A stretch of DNA of 64,000 nt from Amoebidium appalachense. Taxonomy: Eukaryota > Ichthyosporea. The notes under the pieces are model-generated. The model did no database searches. It saw only the letters and a list, made by a program, of their open reading frames with translations, and had not been told where the DNA came from. Numbering within the stretch: the stretch's first letter is position 1; the number at the start of each line of letters is the position of its first letter. Made by a program: the position numbers and the translations under genes. Shown here one piece after another: positions 35,966 through 49,151 of this stretch. The stretch is taken from contig CAVNZM010000004.1 in assembly GCA_963693365.1 (NCBI GenBank), positions 7,130,001 through 7,194,000 on the forward strand. Direction: 5' to 3'.

Positions 35966-37502
35966 GGGAGGGGGGAGGGTGGGGGGGTCCCTTTGGCCCA
36001 CAGTTTTCTCATCCAAGTGGATCAGTTCTGTGGTACCAGGGAACCCCCTTTCCCCTCCCCCCCTCCCCCCCCCTCCCCCCCCCCCCCCCCCCCCCCCTCC
36101 CCCCCTCCCCCCTTCCCCACTGAGATAAGTCGGTACGACGGAGGCCCCTAGGTATAGGGAGATCGTGCACATAGGCTGCTAAAAAAACAGTGCTTCATAA
36201 CTAATCACCAAAATAAAAACATAAACACAATAACCATAACCCTATGTGTGTCTGGGCCCTAAATGGGGGGCCTGCCGCCCCCCCAACCCCCCGCTAGAGG
36301 GGTAACGGCCCCTTGTATGTCGCTCGGGGATCGAACCGTTTCCCCCTGATTTTACGTCACTGAGTCGGATCGTGTTTTGTCCAATCGGATGCGAGCGAAT
36401 GCGAGAGAGGGTTCGTCGTACGGAATATTGTGTCCCCCCACCCTCCCTCCCCCCGCCCGCCCGCCCGGCTTCCCTTACTTTAAGGGATTCTGTCTACCTT
36501 ATACATTGCCAAATCTATAAAACGATTGGCTAATTCGGCGGGGACATGAGGCAATTGGTGAGAGATGCAAAGGGTGAAAGCCTAAACTTTAAGGGACACC
36601 GTGCGGCCCACTTAAAGGGAGGGGAAGGTGATGGATAAACGGGGAGGGGGAGGGGGGGGGGGGGGGGGGGGGGGGGGAGCGAGAGAGTCAGGATCCGGAG
36701 GGGGAGGGGGGGGGCTGCTTCGGGGGGGGAAGCTAGAGAGCAAATGTGAGAGAGGGAGGGAGGGGGAGGGAGGGGGGAGTGTGAAGAGGGGGGGGGGAAG
36801 GGGGTATAAGCCGTGCAATTTCAGCACCTAATACCATACATGCCCGTGGAGATGGGAAACCATGCAGGGATGAACTGAAATCTTTTGTATGAGTATTTTG
36901 CCCTCTGTGTGTCAAGAGTGTGCGTACAGTGCCTGGTTCCCAGGGGCGGCGGGCGGGGGGGGGGGGGGGGGGGGGGGGGGGATCAGTAGATCAGAAGATA
37001 AATATCGTAGGATGAAGAGGAGAGAACGGCGATTGAACATGATTGGCTCGTGCGGAACATGTTGTCGGTTGTGGTGATTAGGGAGGCTTGAGGAGGATGG
37101 GAGAGGGGGGGGGGGGGGGAGGGGGGAGGGGAAGATTGACGGGGAAGAGGCCGGGGGCCGGGGGGGGGGGGGGGGGGGGGGGGGAGGAGGGGAGGAAGTG
37201 GGAAGGTGCTAGAGACCTGGGATTTGTTGAGCCTAGGGAACCCTTCATACTGCCCAATACCGTAATATGAGAAAGATGCCCCCCCTCCTCCCCGTCGTCC
37301 CCCCCCCCCTCTCTCTCTACTCCCCGCCCTCCCCCATTCCCAGCCCACACACTTGAGGCTCTCCCTTACACCCCCCCCCCCCCCCCCCCTCTTCCCTGCC
37401 CCTCCCCGGGGCCCGCCTTCCCCTCGTTTCCCCAAACTACCACCGGCAATCCCTCGAACCCCCCCTCCCCCCCCCCCTCCCTCCCCCCCCCCCCTCCCCC
37501 CC

Positions 37503-37559
<57 letters not shown>

Positions 37560-37697
37560 GAACACACCGGCCCAAGAAAACACACACACACAACAAAAAA
37601 AAGAACCAGAAAAACGATAAAAGTTACATTATTGGTAGGGTGCATAAGCGCAAGCCGCTGCATGCATGGGAGGGAGAAAAGAAGGGGGGGGGGGGGA

Positions 37698-37731
<34 letters not shown>

Positions 37732-37927
37732 TTCGAGAGAAAAAAAATGTGTGCGCCCTCGAATTTGAAGTTCGAGGGGAGGGTTAAGAATGTCCCTCTA
37801 GTGCCCTCGCCCATGAGTTTTGGGCTGTAATAATATTCCCATTCCCCCTCTTTTTGGTTTTAAAGATTTTTTTTTTTTTTTTTTTTTTCCCCCGGGGGGG
37901 GGGGGGGAGGGGGGGGGGGGGGGGGAG

Positions 37928-38015
37928 GGGTTTGAATGCGTCAAAAAGTACGAATTACACAAGAACAAACGGATAACACGATGCAGAATGCAAGCCATAC
38001 ATAAAGAGTATGAAT
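37928..38015 (+). repeat. Dispersed repeat R1, partial copy
   Basis: GAATGCGTCAAAAAGTACGA through CATACATAAAGAGTATG, matching the outer 85 bp of the copies at 56.3 kb and 59.7 kb. It starts right after a G run and ends before another. Confidence 0.85.
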
Positions 38016-38336
38016 AATGGGGGGGCGGGGGAGAGGGGGGGGGGGGGGGGGGGGAGGGGTAAGGGGCATTGGGGGGGGGGGGGGGGGGGGTGATTATTAT
38101 GGTAACGGAAAATGATTGTTGTCTTTACGACAAGGGGTCCTTCGTTACGAGAATTGTCAACAGTGTCTGTTTCAATATTAGCGTGGCCCAATCAGAATCG
38201 GTCAATGAGTGTTGGTGCATGATAAACAGCCAATCCAAGCACTTGTGGTGTGCCCCGGGATGCTTTTCATCAACGGTCGTGAGGACTCTTGCCGGAGGGG
38301 GGAAGGAGAAAGGGGGGGGGGGGAGGGAAGGGATGG

Positions 38337-38370
<34 letters not shown>

Positions 38371-38821
38371 GGGAGGGGGGTTGACAGACCACTGGGCTGG
38401 TGGGTTGGACAGCAATTCTTTCCTTCACCTGTTGAAGGAAATGGAGGGTGGCGGGGTCCAAGTTTGTGCGAATCTCCCCCCCCTCCCCCCTCCCTCCCTC
38501 CCCCTCCCCCTCTCCCCGCGGACCACCACCCCCCACCCCCCCAACCCCCCCAAAAAGTACAAGGACAAAAAAAGGGGGGGGAGGGGAGGGGAGGGGAGGG
38601 GGGGGGGAAGGGGGTATGGCGGTCAGGTTTCGTCGGAAACATGAGAACTTGTCTGATTAAGGGCCTAAGGCCTCTGGTGCGACCAGGCGGGAGCACTGCC
38701 TGTGACATTCCTTTTTTGGCTAATGTAGTTGTACCGACTTTCAGACCATGCGGCATTAAGTGTAAAGGACACAATTACCTGGGCCTTAAAGCCAATCACT
38801 ATGACCATCATCTCATGATAT

Positions 38822-38932
38822 TGTGTGTGTGTGTGTGTGAGTGTGTGTGTGTGTGCGTGTGAGTGTGAGTGTGAGTGTATGTGTGTTTGTGTGCGTGTGT
38901 GTGTGTGTGTGTGCGCGCGCGCGTGCGTGCGC

Positions 38933-38967
<35 letters not shown>

Positions 38968-39135
38968 TGTGTGTGTGCATGCGTGTGTGCGTGCGTCGTG
39001 CGTGCGTGCATGCGTGTGTGTGCTGGTGTGCGTGTGCCCGGGCGTGCGGGCGCGCGAGTGAGCGCGCTGTTTCACGTGCGTGCTTGTGTGTATGCATACC
39101 TGCGTGCGCGCACGTGTGCTTTGACAATAATATGA

Positions 39136-39212
<77 letters not shown>

Positions 39213-39224
39213 CACGGTGTGTGT

Positions 39225-39322
<98 letters not shown>

Positions 39323-39448
39323 GTCATGGTGTGTGCGTGTGTACGTGCGTGTGTGTCACTGTGCATGTACGTGGGTGTGTGCGTGTGTGTGTGTGCATCG
39401 TCAGTGCGTGTGTGTGCATCGTGTGCGTGTGCATGTGTGCGTATGTGA
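38822..39448. repeat. ~600-bp (GT)n array with GC interruptions
   Basis: GT repeats interrupted by GCGT patches and by GTCACGG or GTCATGG units at 39211 and 39324. It is the longest dinucleotide array in the window. Confidence 0.92.
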
Positions 39449-41032
39449 TTAACATCTACATATATGACTGACAGTTATTACTTTTGTGTGATTTACGCAT
39501 ACTACTTGTATGGATTTGCGTGCGCCAAATCATTGCCACAGTGGCATGTTGCTTGGGCAGGAAAACTAACGGGGTCAATATATAAAGCGTGAGAAGAGAA
39601 TTAGGGTTTTAGATTTTTCTATTACCGACATTAGTTCTGAATATCGTGCGTGTTATTTGACCATTTATGGCTGTATTGATTTGTTGGCACGTGCAAGAGG
39701 TACACGCAGGTAAATTGCCATAATAAGTACACATGTACTCAGTTCGTGAGTGTTGCCTGAATTTTTCTTTAGAAAGAGAAGAGGACGATAAAGACGACAA
39801 CGGGGGTGAAGAAGGGACGGACGACGGAGGTGGTGGAGGCTACCTAAAAAAAGTACTTGTGAAAAGGGGAGGAGGCGCGGGGGGTAATCCTAACGAACGG
39901 GGAACTACCAAACACTGAACGCGCATACTCAGTGCAGTATGTATATTTCTCATCGAACGTTTCAAAGAACCCCACAAAAGCGATTGATGCCCTTGCTTGT
40001 TCATCATGGCATCTTTTACTTGATGTGTCCGTAGCATGCACCTGCTATGCACCTGTACATGTGTCCACACGCACATGCTGACTCCCATGTACAACACAAC
40101 ATGGATGCGAACATGCACTGCCAACAAACATGCGTGTGAGTGACTGTGCAGTGCATGCACGCACCAAGCACGCTGGCAGTTGCAACTTGCGAAAATGCGA
40201 TTTCGTGCGCCAAACGAGCTCTAATTGGTGGCCTAAGTCACAGCCAATCAGCAGACGTTGGTGGATCAAGCGACTGGTGCAGATCTGGCCAATCATAATG
40301 AGGGAGAAGAATGATGTGGGACGAGAATGGATTATCCGCTAATATAATAGCCTTGATGTAAATAATAATTCTTTTGGAGCTATAATAAATAATTTGATTT
40401 ATAATCGAAGTTTGTTACACACGTTTTGAGGCCTCTTTATTGTGTGAATAGCGGACGGATCGGATCCAAAGAAAATGTGTGGCCAGAGAGTGGCAAATTA
40501 TCCCGCCTTTTATCACATCTGTCTGATTAGTCTGATTATGATACAGACAGGTTTGCGAATCACGTAAGGGCTGAATTTAGGCTCCGAAATAAAATAAAAC
40601 AGCGAATTTTACAATTTTATTATATTATAATCTTTAATTTATTGCCTTAATGTTGTATACTTCTTCTAATAGATGCTACAGGCAACCTTCAGTGACACTG
40701 CAATGACTGCATCAGGTACGGTCTGAGAGCCTAGCACCATAGATTTGCATGCCTCTAAGAGCCAAGTCCTTAGCCAATCGCATCGCGCCTCCCTCCCCCA
40801 TTAATACGTCAGCAACGCATGGATCTCTTTCCTCGTTGTTTCAAACACAGGTGGGAAATAGAAAACAAACAAAGTGATGTCCACACGCAATATTGATCCC
40901 CACAGGTATTATGCATTACACACCAGTTTGTCTATATATATAAAAATTTAAGTTGATTGGGTGGGTTTCTTTTATTTTAAGAAAACCCTATTTGGCACGT
41001 GCGCACTGCTGTCGTAAAGTGGCTGGAAAACC

Positions 41033-41040
41033 GATATAAA
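41033..41040 (+). promoter_or_regulatory. TATA-like box of the claudin-like gene
   Basis: GATATAAA lies about 600 bp before the ATG. The transcribed leader would be long and could hold an intron (GAGG|GTGAGA near 41087). This is position and sequence only. Confidence 0.35.
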
Positions 41041-41634
41041 CGAGGGATCTATATTTGCGATTGTGTCAACAAGCAACAAAAACGAGGGTGAGAGTGCCAA
41101 AACACGGTGCGTGCATCCTACGTGACACACAGTGCACACCAAACGGCCTATACTTCACTACTCTGCTCAGGCTAGGAAGAGAAAGAAAAGAAGGGCTTTA
41201 CCCCAAAAGTTTTTCTCGCGGGCTTCGGGTACTAGTGAACGTCGTGTACTAGTTCTTCTCTTACGTTCTTCGCATTTGATCCCGCTAGGCCATTGCACAC
41301 TCCATACACACGTCAACAACCGATTCGGGCAACGCCATCTCTGTTTGAACGTCTGAGAGGTGTTCTGTTATTCCAGGTTCTAATATTCTCTGTAATTTTC
41401 TCCGAAAAAGTGAGAGCCAAGAGTTCTTAGAACGTAGCGTCACAGGTGTATGCTTCATCGCTTCTTTAGAATTTCTTCTGTCAACTCAGCATTCTGCCCC
41501 GTGCCACTGGTGGTTGTAGCAACTCCACTTTGAACACCCCACTTTGAACAACCTATGTGAGCCTGCTCTCCACAGCCTTTTACGATATTTCCAATAAGCA
41601 CACACGCACGTTTGGCTGGCAGGAGCAGCGAAAA

Positions 41635-42690
41635 ATGGCGACACCACCACTGGTACAAGACATTCCCATGGTCAATGCAACAAGTAGCACAATGAGTGCA
41701 AGCAGTAGCGTTTCACTTCCTGCAGTGTCCTCATCTTCCGTGGCAGTCGATGCACCGGGTAGCCAGTCATTTTCCACGACACACCTTCTGGCAGTTTCTA
41801 TTCCCACCACACCACGGTCTGCCCCACCCGCATATGCCGCTGCCTGCGACCTCCCGGGGGAAGATTCCATGCACACAGCTGTCGATGGAACGGCCGAGCT
41901 TGTTCCGGCACCAAGTTCATTCGTTGGAGACAGTGATGATAGCGAGGTTACACCACCCGAATACGGTGAGATTGAGTCCCAATTTACCCAATTTGCCGAT
42001 GCCAACGAGGAGCCGAAAGTGCTCGTCGTGAGGGAGACGAACTACGCAAACATCCCACGGCACGTTTTGAGACGAAAGCAGATGCTGCGGGGGTTCGCTA
42101 TGGGCGTTTCACCGTTCATCTTCTCTACGTGTATGCTCCTTCACGTATTGCCCATGTGGTTCGTGCACTACCACAACCCACGCACTCCGACGGTAGATCC
42201 CATCAGCGTGAAGCACAGAAACATTGGTTTGTGGGTACAGTGTGCGACTGCCCTACGCGGTTGCAAACGCATGACGGAGGACAACATTGCGTTTTCGGAC
42301 CCTGCATTCCGGCTTCTGGAAATCTCCCGCGCCATCTTGGTGGTGGGCATGGTGTGCATGCTCCTGTACGCGGTCATCGTCTACACGTATCTGAACCTCA
42401 ACAAGCGGGCGTTGGCGTTGAAGTTTCGCTACGCTCTGTGGGCGCTCTCCCTCGTTCAGTCCCTCGCTTTGGGTCTCGGCCTGTTGGTGGTTTTGGCGGC
42501 GGCGCAGCAGATGCCCGGGGCGGTGTTGGGCCCGTGTGTGTACATTGGCTTTGTAGCGTTCGCGCTGTCAATGGTGCAGAATGCGTGCCATTTCTTCGGG
42601 CTGTGCCACTGCTACTGCACGGTGGAGCTCGATCCGATTACCTTAAATAGGGAGGCCTACGGGCAGGTGAGTCTACCTGCGGGGTTTTAA
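41635..42690 (+). CDS. Claudin/PMP22-like four-span membrane protein with PPxY motifs
   Basis: A single exon of 351 residues. ATG at 41635 is in good context (AAAAATGGCG). The cytoplasmic N-terminal region (1-150) is Ser/Pro/Ala-rich and has two PPxY motifs, PPAY at 64-67 and PPEY at 107-110. Membrane helices are at about 153-176, 228-252, 267-290 and 301-326. The first outer loop contains MWFVHY, then GLWVQCATALRGC (198-210): the W...GLWxxC...C signature of the claudin/PMP22/EMP superfamily, with a C-x6-C spacing shorter than in claudins. Family members shape tight junctions or membrane domains. In a unicellular organism the role is unknown. PPxY motifs normally recruit Nedd4-type ubiquitin ligases or other WW-domain proteins. 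It is the only confident intronless gene here. Confidence 0.82.
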   Translation: MATPPLVQDIPMVNATSSTMSASSSVSLPAVSSSSVAVDAPGSQSFSTTHLLAVSIPTTPRSAPPAYAAACDLPGEDSMHTAVDGTAELVPAPSSFVGDSDDSEVTPPEYGEIESQFTQFADANEEPKVLVVRETNYANIPRHVLRRKQMLRGFAMGVSPFIFSTCMLLHVLPMWFVHYHNPRTPTVDPISVKHRNIGLWVQCATALRGCKRMTEDNIAFSDPAFRLLEISRAILVVGMVCMLLYAVIVYTYLNLNKRALALKFRYALWALSLVQSLALGLGLLVVLAAAQQMPGAVLGPCVYIGFVAFALSMVQNACHFFGLCHCYCTVELDPITLNREAYGQVSLPAGF

Positions 42691-43492
<802 letters not shown>

Positions 43493-43520
43493 CCATATCA
43501 GTGATATGGGAGATATAAAA
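43493..43520 (+). promoter_or_regulatory. Palindrome plus TATA box
   Basis: CCATATCAGTGATATGG (43493-43509) is a perfect 17-bp palindrome around one central base. GATATAAAA follows at 43512-43520. The arrangement resembles a promoter for the candidate gene just downstream. Confidence 0.45.
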
Positions 43521-43819
43521 GGGACAGTTTTGGGGGTTTTTCCCTGAAACTATCTCGTAAAGCTTCAACAATAGATTGAACTAATATATATTGATCAAGA
43601 CTTAACCGTTAATGATATCTCTGGTTACCTCTCACGCACGGGCTGCTGCTTTATCCACACTATCCTTCACGTGTATGACGTCTAATATATGTACATATTA
43701 TGTCGACATCTCCCGGTTTGACGTTATTTTGACTTTAAACCTTCGGTTATGTCATATTGAAGGTAGAGTCTATCATAGGGTTTTGCCCTTATAAGTGGTG
43801 CTATCGAGGTCTGTTTCAG

Positions 43820-44059
43820 AAAATACCTGATAGGCCAATAACGGAATTCTACAGAAATGCCAGCATAGACCCGCTCACTGGTGCCAACCTGGCAGAGCCC
43901 CCCCCCCCCCCCCCCCCCCCCCCCTCCCGTTCCCACCCCCAACCCCACCCCCCACCGCTCCAAAAGCGGCCGCGGGCAGAGCTCAGGAAGATGCAGTAAG
44001 TTGTACTGAGCTCCAGAAGGCAAGAGGGAGATGGGGAAAGAGATGGGAAGGGGGCGCGC

Positions 44060-44096
<37 letters not shown>

Positions 44097-44450
44097 AGGC
44101 GGGGAGGGGGAAGGTGGGGGGAGGGGAGGTGGGGGGCCGGGGACATAGTATGTGGATACAACGAGGAATAAACGGACTGATAGGCTGCAGAAAGTGTACG
44201 GATTCAACCAAGTAGCCGGAAATTGAGCACTTTCAAACGGTGTTCTGTGAAGTTCAAGGGGGGAGAGGCCGGGGGGGAGAGTTGGGGGGGGGGGGGGGGG
44301 GGGGGGGGGGAAGGGCGCACCATCACCAGTCCATGATCTACAGGCTGAAGGACGGGCCGGGGGAGAAGAAGGGGGGAGGGGGGGGGGGGGGGGGGGGGCA
44401 GCTACCACCTATTCGAGTAGGTACCTCTCCCCCCCCCTCCCCTCCCCCCC

Positions 44451-44484
<34 letters not shown>

Positions 44485-45168
44485 CCCCCTCCTCCTCCTC
44501 CAGCCTGCTGAGGGATGGTGGGTCCTTTCTTCCCATTTACCCCTGGCCACCACCACTACAGTGACCACCATAACCGATGACTAGTAATAGCCTTTAGGGC
44601 CCTTATGTTTGGAAATCATTGATCGAATTGCAATTTACCATCCTCCCTATCATGCAGCTGTTCCCATGGGTCAATACAAGCGTGTAGCTTACCCATTAGT
44701 GTACATACGTATGAGAATTAATTTCAGACGGAATGCAGTACAACATGTACATTGTTGTACACGCTTATCAGTGCCCCCGTCCCCCCCCCCCCCCCCCCCC
44801 CCCCTCCCCCCCTCTCCCCGCGGGGCCCCCACCGCCCCCCGTTCCCCCCCCCATTCTACAGGGGCTCGGAGTCTTTCCTCCCTACGCCCCCTGCCGAAAT
44901 CGAAAAGGCGACCACTGGTCACTCACAACGGTTCTACCGTGACATCAGTGTGCTCACTTCAAATAACATCAAACCAAATCCCTCCCCCACGCCCCACCCC
45001 ACCCCCCGGCCCCACCCGGATGCACACGATTGTGTGACTGGCTACCGTGTTTCTCTCACCAATTCACGCTACAAGTACACGAGTGGATATCTTTTTACCT
45101 TTCGAATCGGCCACTCAAGAGATAAACTTGCTCCACAACTACATAACCTTGGCATCAGAAGCAAATAG
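43820..45168 (+). CDS. Candidate proline-rich protein, two linked exons, 5' end unresolved
   Basis: Exon 43820-43995 has acceptor GGTCTGTTTCAG and strong donor GTAAGT. It encodes KIPDRPITEFYRNASIDPLT, a poly-Pro stretch and LQKRPRAELRKM, a possible nuclear localisation signal. Its two leftover bases join in phase to exon 44862-45168 (acceptor CCATTCTACAG), which reads GSESFLPTPPAEIEK, FYRDISVLTSNNIKPN, a second Pro-rich run and GYRVSLTNSRYKYTSGYLF before TAG at 45166. Phase agreement and good splice sites are the main support. No family is recognised. The first exon is not fixed: an ATG at 43612 follows the TATA box, but its frame needs a weak donor. A third segment at 44324-44370 (SMIYRLKDGPGEK) may be an extra exon. 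Confidence 0.45.
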
Positions 45169-45249
45169 ACACAATGCCTATGTGCCACACACACGCACAA
45201 GACAACATGTCGCATATGCAAACACACATGCCGCACACACACATATCGT

Positions 45250-45250
<1 letters not shown>

Positions 45251-45280
<30 letters not shown>

Positions 45281-45289
45281 TGACACACA

Positions 45290-45353
<64 letters not shown>

Positions 45354-45451
45354 AACACACACAAACACGCACACACGCACACACACACACACACACACAC
45401 CGTGACACACACACACACACATACACACACACACCGTGACACACACACACA

Positions 45452-45527
<76 letters not shown>

Positions 45528-45529
45528 AA
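45251..45529. repeat. (CA)n array
   Basis: CA repeats with CACCGTGACACACA and AAACACA interruptions, ending in an A run. It lies just after the candidate gene ending at 45168. Confidence 0.92.
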
Positions 45530-45636
45530 AAAAGCATGCACACACGGACGAATGCTTTTCATACAACGGTACAGATATGGCACATACCGGCACCGTGCAC
45601 ACACGCACGCACAGACACATCATGATCTGCAAAAAG

Positions 45637-45895
45637 CAGAATTATTCAGCAACAGCAGAACTATTCTGGAAACAACAGAGTTGTTTTGCTGCCGAATTAT
45701 TCTGCTAAATGCAGAATTATTCTGCATGGCACCAAGTTTAATCTGCTGCCGTGAGCAGAATACTTCTGCCTTTTGCGGAGTAATTCTTTTTAAAGCAGCT
45801 TGGTTCTTCTAACACCAGAGTAATTCTGCCTTATACGGTATAATTCTGCTTTTTGCTAGTATTTCTGCTTTTGCATAATAATTCTGCTCGAAGCA
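45637..45895. repeat. GCAGAATTATTCTGC-type palindromic repeat cluster
   Basis: Ten or more copies of GCAGAAxxATTCTGC-like palindromic words, in alternating orientation, within 260 bp. The half-site AATTCTGC or GCAGAATT recurs about every 15-25 bp. Confidence 0.75.
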
Positions 45896-46079
45896 AGTTG
45901 ACTCTGCCGATGTGGCTGGGCCCTACCGAATGTATGATCCGATAGTAACACGGCGCACACACGCGCTGCCAAGCACTTATACACAGACGTATATGCGACC
46001 GGTGAAGGTGGAAGCTCGAGGCTGGTAGGTTGGGCGCGTGGGGGAGAGGGAGGGAGGGAGGGAGGGAGGGAGGGAGGGA

Positions 46080-46270
<191 letters not shown>

Positions 46271-46330
46271 GAGGGGGGGGGGGGGGGGAGAGAGAAGAGA
46301 GAGAGAGCGAGAGAGAGTTACGTAGGCAAG

Positions 46331-46567
46331 ATGGAGCAGCCCGGGGGAGTGGTAGTTGAACCCAACCACTATTACCGCGGTTGTTCTCCCATGTCTGGTG
46401 AATGAAGAGGGCGAAGGGGAGGGGGGGGGGGGGGGGGGGGGGGGGGAGGAGGGGAGATCTCGAACCACCACAAAAGCTTGGGTCCTCGACGGGGGGCATG
46501 TACGGTGGGAGGTAGGTTTGGTTTGGGGGCCTCGGGGGTAAGGCGGGAGGAGGAGGAGGAGGAGGAG

Positions 46568-46605
<38 letters not shown>

Positions 46606-46711
46606 CGGCTTCGATCGTTCCTTTCCGCCCACTATGGCGACCTCTTCGAATTCGGCCCGTGCCGCTTACAATAAAAAGGCAGTCAATCGAATTCAAGGCG
46701 GGCACTTTTAG
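46331..46711 (+). CDS. Candidate small Gly-rich protein
   Basis: Proposed exons 46331-46397 (MEQPGGVVVEPNHYYRGCSP then MSG), about 46455-46508 (DLEPPQKLGSSTGGMYGGR) and a last exon ending SARAAYNKKAVNRIQGGHF with TAG at 46709. Donor 1 is GTGAAT, donor 2 is GTAGGT and the first junction keeps phase. The acceptor of the last exon is poor because it lies beside a G run whose length may be wrong. The short basic C terminus looks protein-like. No family is recognised. The minus strand is also open. Coordinates of the inner exon are approximate. Confidence 0.3.
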
Positions 46712-48366
46712 TAGATATCTATTATGTGCGACCAAAAAAAAATAGCCCTGCACTACTACTATTGCTGGCAGAAAACGCGTATGCACGTGTGTGTCTTAGT
46801 GCATCCTCCCTGCCTTTGCGAACGCCGTGGTATTCTTTCTGTTTGAGTCCGTATACAGTATCATCAGTATGTATAAACTGTTTGTGTCCCCCCGGATCCT
46901 GAGTTTGGCTGAGCCACCACCAGTGCTGTGACTGTATACGTAGGGCCTTGAAGACAAGGCCGAGTTATTATAACCCTGCATCCCCATTTGTATTGTGCGC
47001 GAGCCTTCGCTGCGCGGATGCCATGACACAAATGAGCCTTTTCTCGGACGTAATACCTTTACAGTTCTATTATTATTTTTATGTATATTTGTAGGTTTAT
47101 AACCTCGTTGTTTCCCGGTTCTGTCAAAAAAAAGAATAAAAAAAAAAGGGAATTTCCGTGCGATGTTTCTGTGCATTTGGGACTTCAATTGCAAGCCCTG
47201 CAATATTTGAAGGGTGATTGGATAGGATCGCACCACAGCCCGATTTCGCCAAAGAGTCAGCCTAAAGTGCTGTGACACTGTCTATGTTACGGCAACCAAA
47301 GATTCCTATATACGCGTGAGCCAAGATTTGCCGCATGTGTTTTTATTTCATTACAAAAAACACGAAAGTATACAAGTACAGTGAATTTGTATTATGTTTT
47401 TCCAGCCTAACACATGGCCTTTTTGAGTGGGCACAGCTGACCGGCGGGCGGCGGAGCCACAGCCAAGATCTGTGACAGTGATTGGTTAAAATCCCGGGAA
47501 TCGCAAGCCGCACCAGCCGGTATCACAATTTGTGGGTTTTATAAAGTACTGCACTAATTGGACAGCGGCCGCAAATTTAATACCTGTAAAAGGTTACGGT
47601 TTGAACACTACTTTTTTTTGCTATCAAACTGTATAGATAAATACGAAACACACAAAATTGTTTTTAAGAATTTTAAATGTATAATATTCTACCTTTGTTA
47701 TCTTTGTTATGGTTAATTAACCTATGTATATTAGTATTAGCTTGTACGGTAGCTGATATATCATGCACGGTCATTACCGGTAAAATTTGAACATGATGAT
47801 TGGTTTAGACACACAACGCCAGTTTTAGCCAATCATCCATATCCTTCTAGATCTCAGGAATCTTACGAACACCTGACTGTTGCTTTTAATAGTCGTCCTC
47901 CCAGCTTTCAAGAATGTATCTGCACGCACATATATGACATATGGTTTAAAATAATCTGTGAGCGTTCTACAGTATTACATGTCCTACTTCGTGTAGCCAA
48001 CTTTGGGGGTTGGATCGGGCGGCTATCAGTCTTGGATGAAATTGGAGTCTTTATTTGTTGACTTTTTGATCTCCTGATTTTGACTACTTAAAATCTAATG
48101 CTAGTCGTTAGATAAAGTTTAAAGATGTTTCTACTATGTACGTTTTAATTGTTTAAATTTCCTTGGGCTTGGAAACCACTTGCCGGTTTCCGCCGCACGT
48201 GTTGTCTTGGCGGGAACCAATAGGAACCATTCATCCGAAAAGTTGGCGTGTACAAACAGCCGCACGCCGCAAGCACTCGCACAAAAACCCAAGGCGAAAA
48301 CGAGCCCCTTTACCGGCACTCCTTCAAACACAGGCTTTTTCCTCTCCGGAAGTACAAAACATAAGA
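46712..48366. other. Spacer upstream of the methyltransferase gene
   Basis: AT-rich, low in microsatellites, with no gene recognised. CCAAT-type motifs occur at 47820-47840 (AGCCAATCA) and at 48217 (ACCAATAGG), the latter 150 bp before the methyltransferase start. Confidence 0.5.
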
Positions 48367-48645
48367 ATGCCCCACGTAAGTATTACCGCAATCCCTGTTT
48401 CTCTCTTCTTTACTTTTCTACAAAAGCATCATTACTTGCCTTGAAACGATGCAACTTAGGGTTAGTGATTCCCTGTACTTGCAAATACACTACTCTGGCA
48501 TGCAGGGGATAAGAATTGAGCAAAAATGGGAAAGAGACCAACGTGATAGGGTTGATCTATCCACACAAACGCACAATCCACACATCTTCAATCTGTTCCC
48601 CTTTCCCGATACATCTGACTCGTCTTTCTTTGATCTCTAGCAATA

Positions 48646-48682
<37 letters not shown>

Positions 48683-48781
48683 TGATAGGGTTGATCTATC
48701 CACACAAACGCACAATCCACACATCTTCAATCTGTTCCCCTTTCCCGATACATCTGACTCGTCTTTGATCTCTAGCAATAT

Positions 48782-48812
<31 letters not shown>

Positions 48813-49112
48813 CCCCCCCCCCCCCCCCCCCCTTTCCCCCCTTTCACTCTCACTCTCGGTCACACACACACATTCTCTCTCTCCCTCTCCGCCTCCGCCC
48901 CTCCCCCCCCCCCCCCCCCCCCCCCCCCCGCCTCTTTAAGGATTCGCTCTTCACCTGGTGCGGACTAGTTTCTGTTTTTTTAGGCCATATGTGTCTTGTA
49001 CTGTTTACCTCAAGTCTAAACCCTCCACTGCCACCCTTTCCTGCTTTTATTCTCATAACAACTTCCCTGATGGGGCATCTCACTTTCCTTTCCCCCTTCA
49101 GCCTCTTCCCCA

Positions 49113-49151
<39 letters not shown>

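Larger units (their letters stand above)
34603..41634. other. Seven-kilobase spacer, repeats and no confirmed gene
   Basis: Contents in order: (TA)n at 34902-34946, C runs at 35070 and 35245-35270, A run at 35315-35345, C-then-A run at 35437-35493, the 205-bp tandem repeat, CCCTAA-free GC patches at 36240-36470, G runs at 36650-38095, (CA)n at 37505-37558, (GT)n at 38822-39448, then ordinary AT-balanced sequence 39450-41030. Protein-like minus-strand stretches at 38.1-38.8 kb and 39.84-40.04 kb are discussed as findings. The last 600 bp are the claudin-like gene's promoter and 5' UTR. Confidence 0.5.

Noticed and set aside
38822-39448. Telomere-like or CRISPR-like array
   Set aside because: It is a plain GT dinucleotide microsatellite with no spacers and no telomere hexamer.
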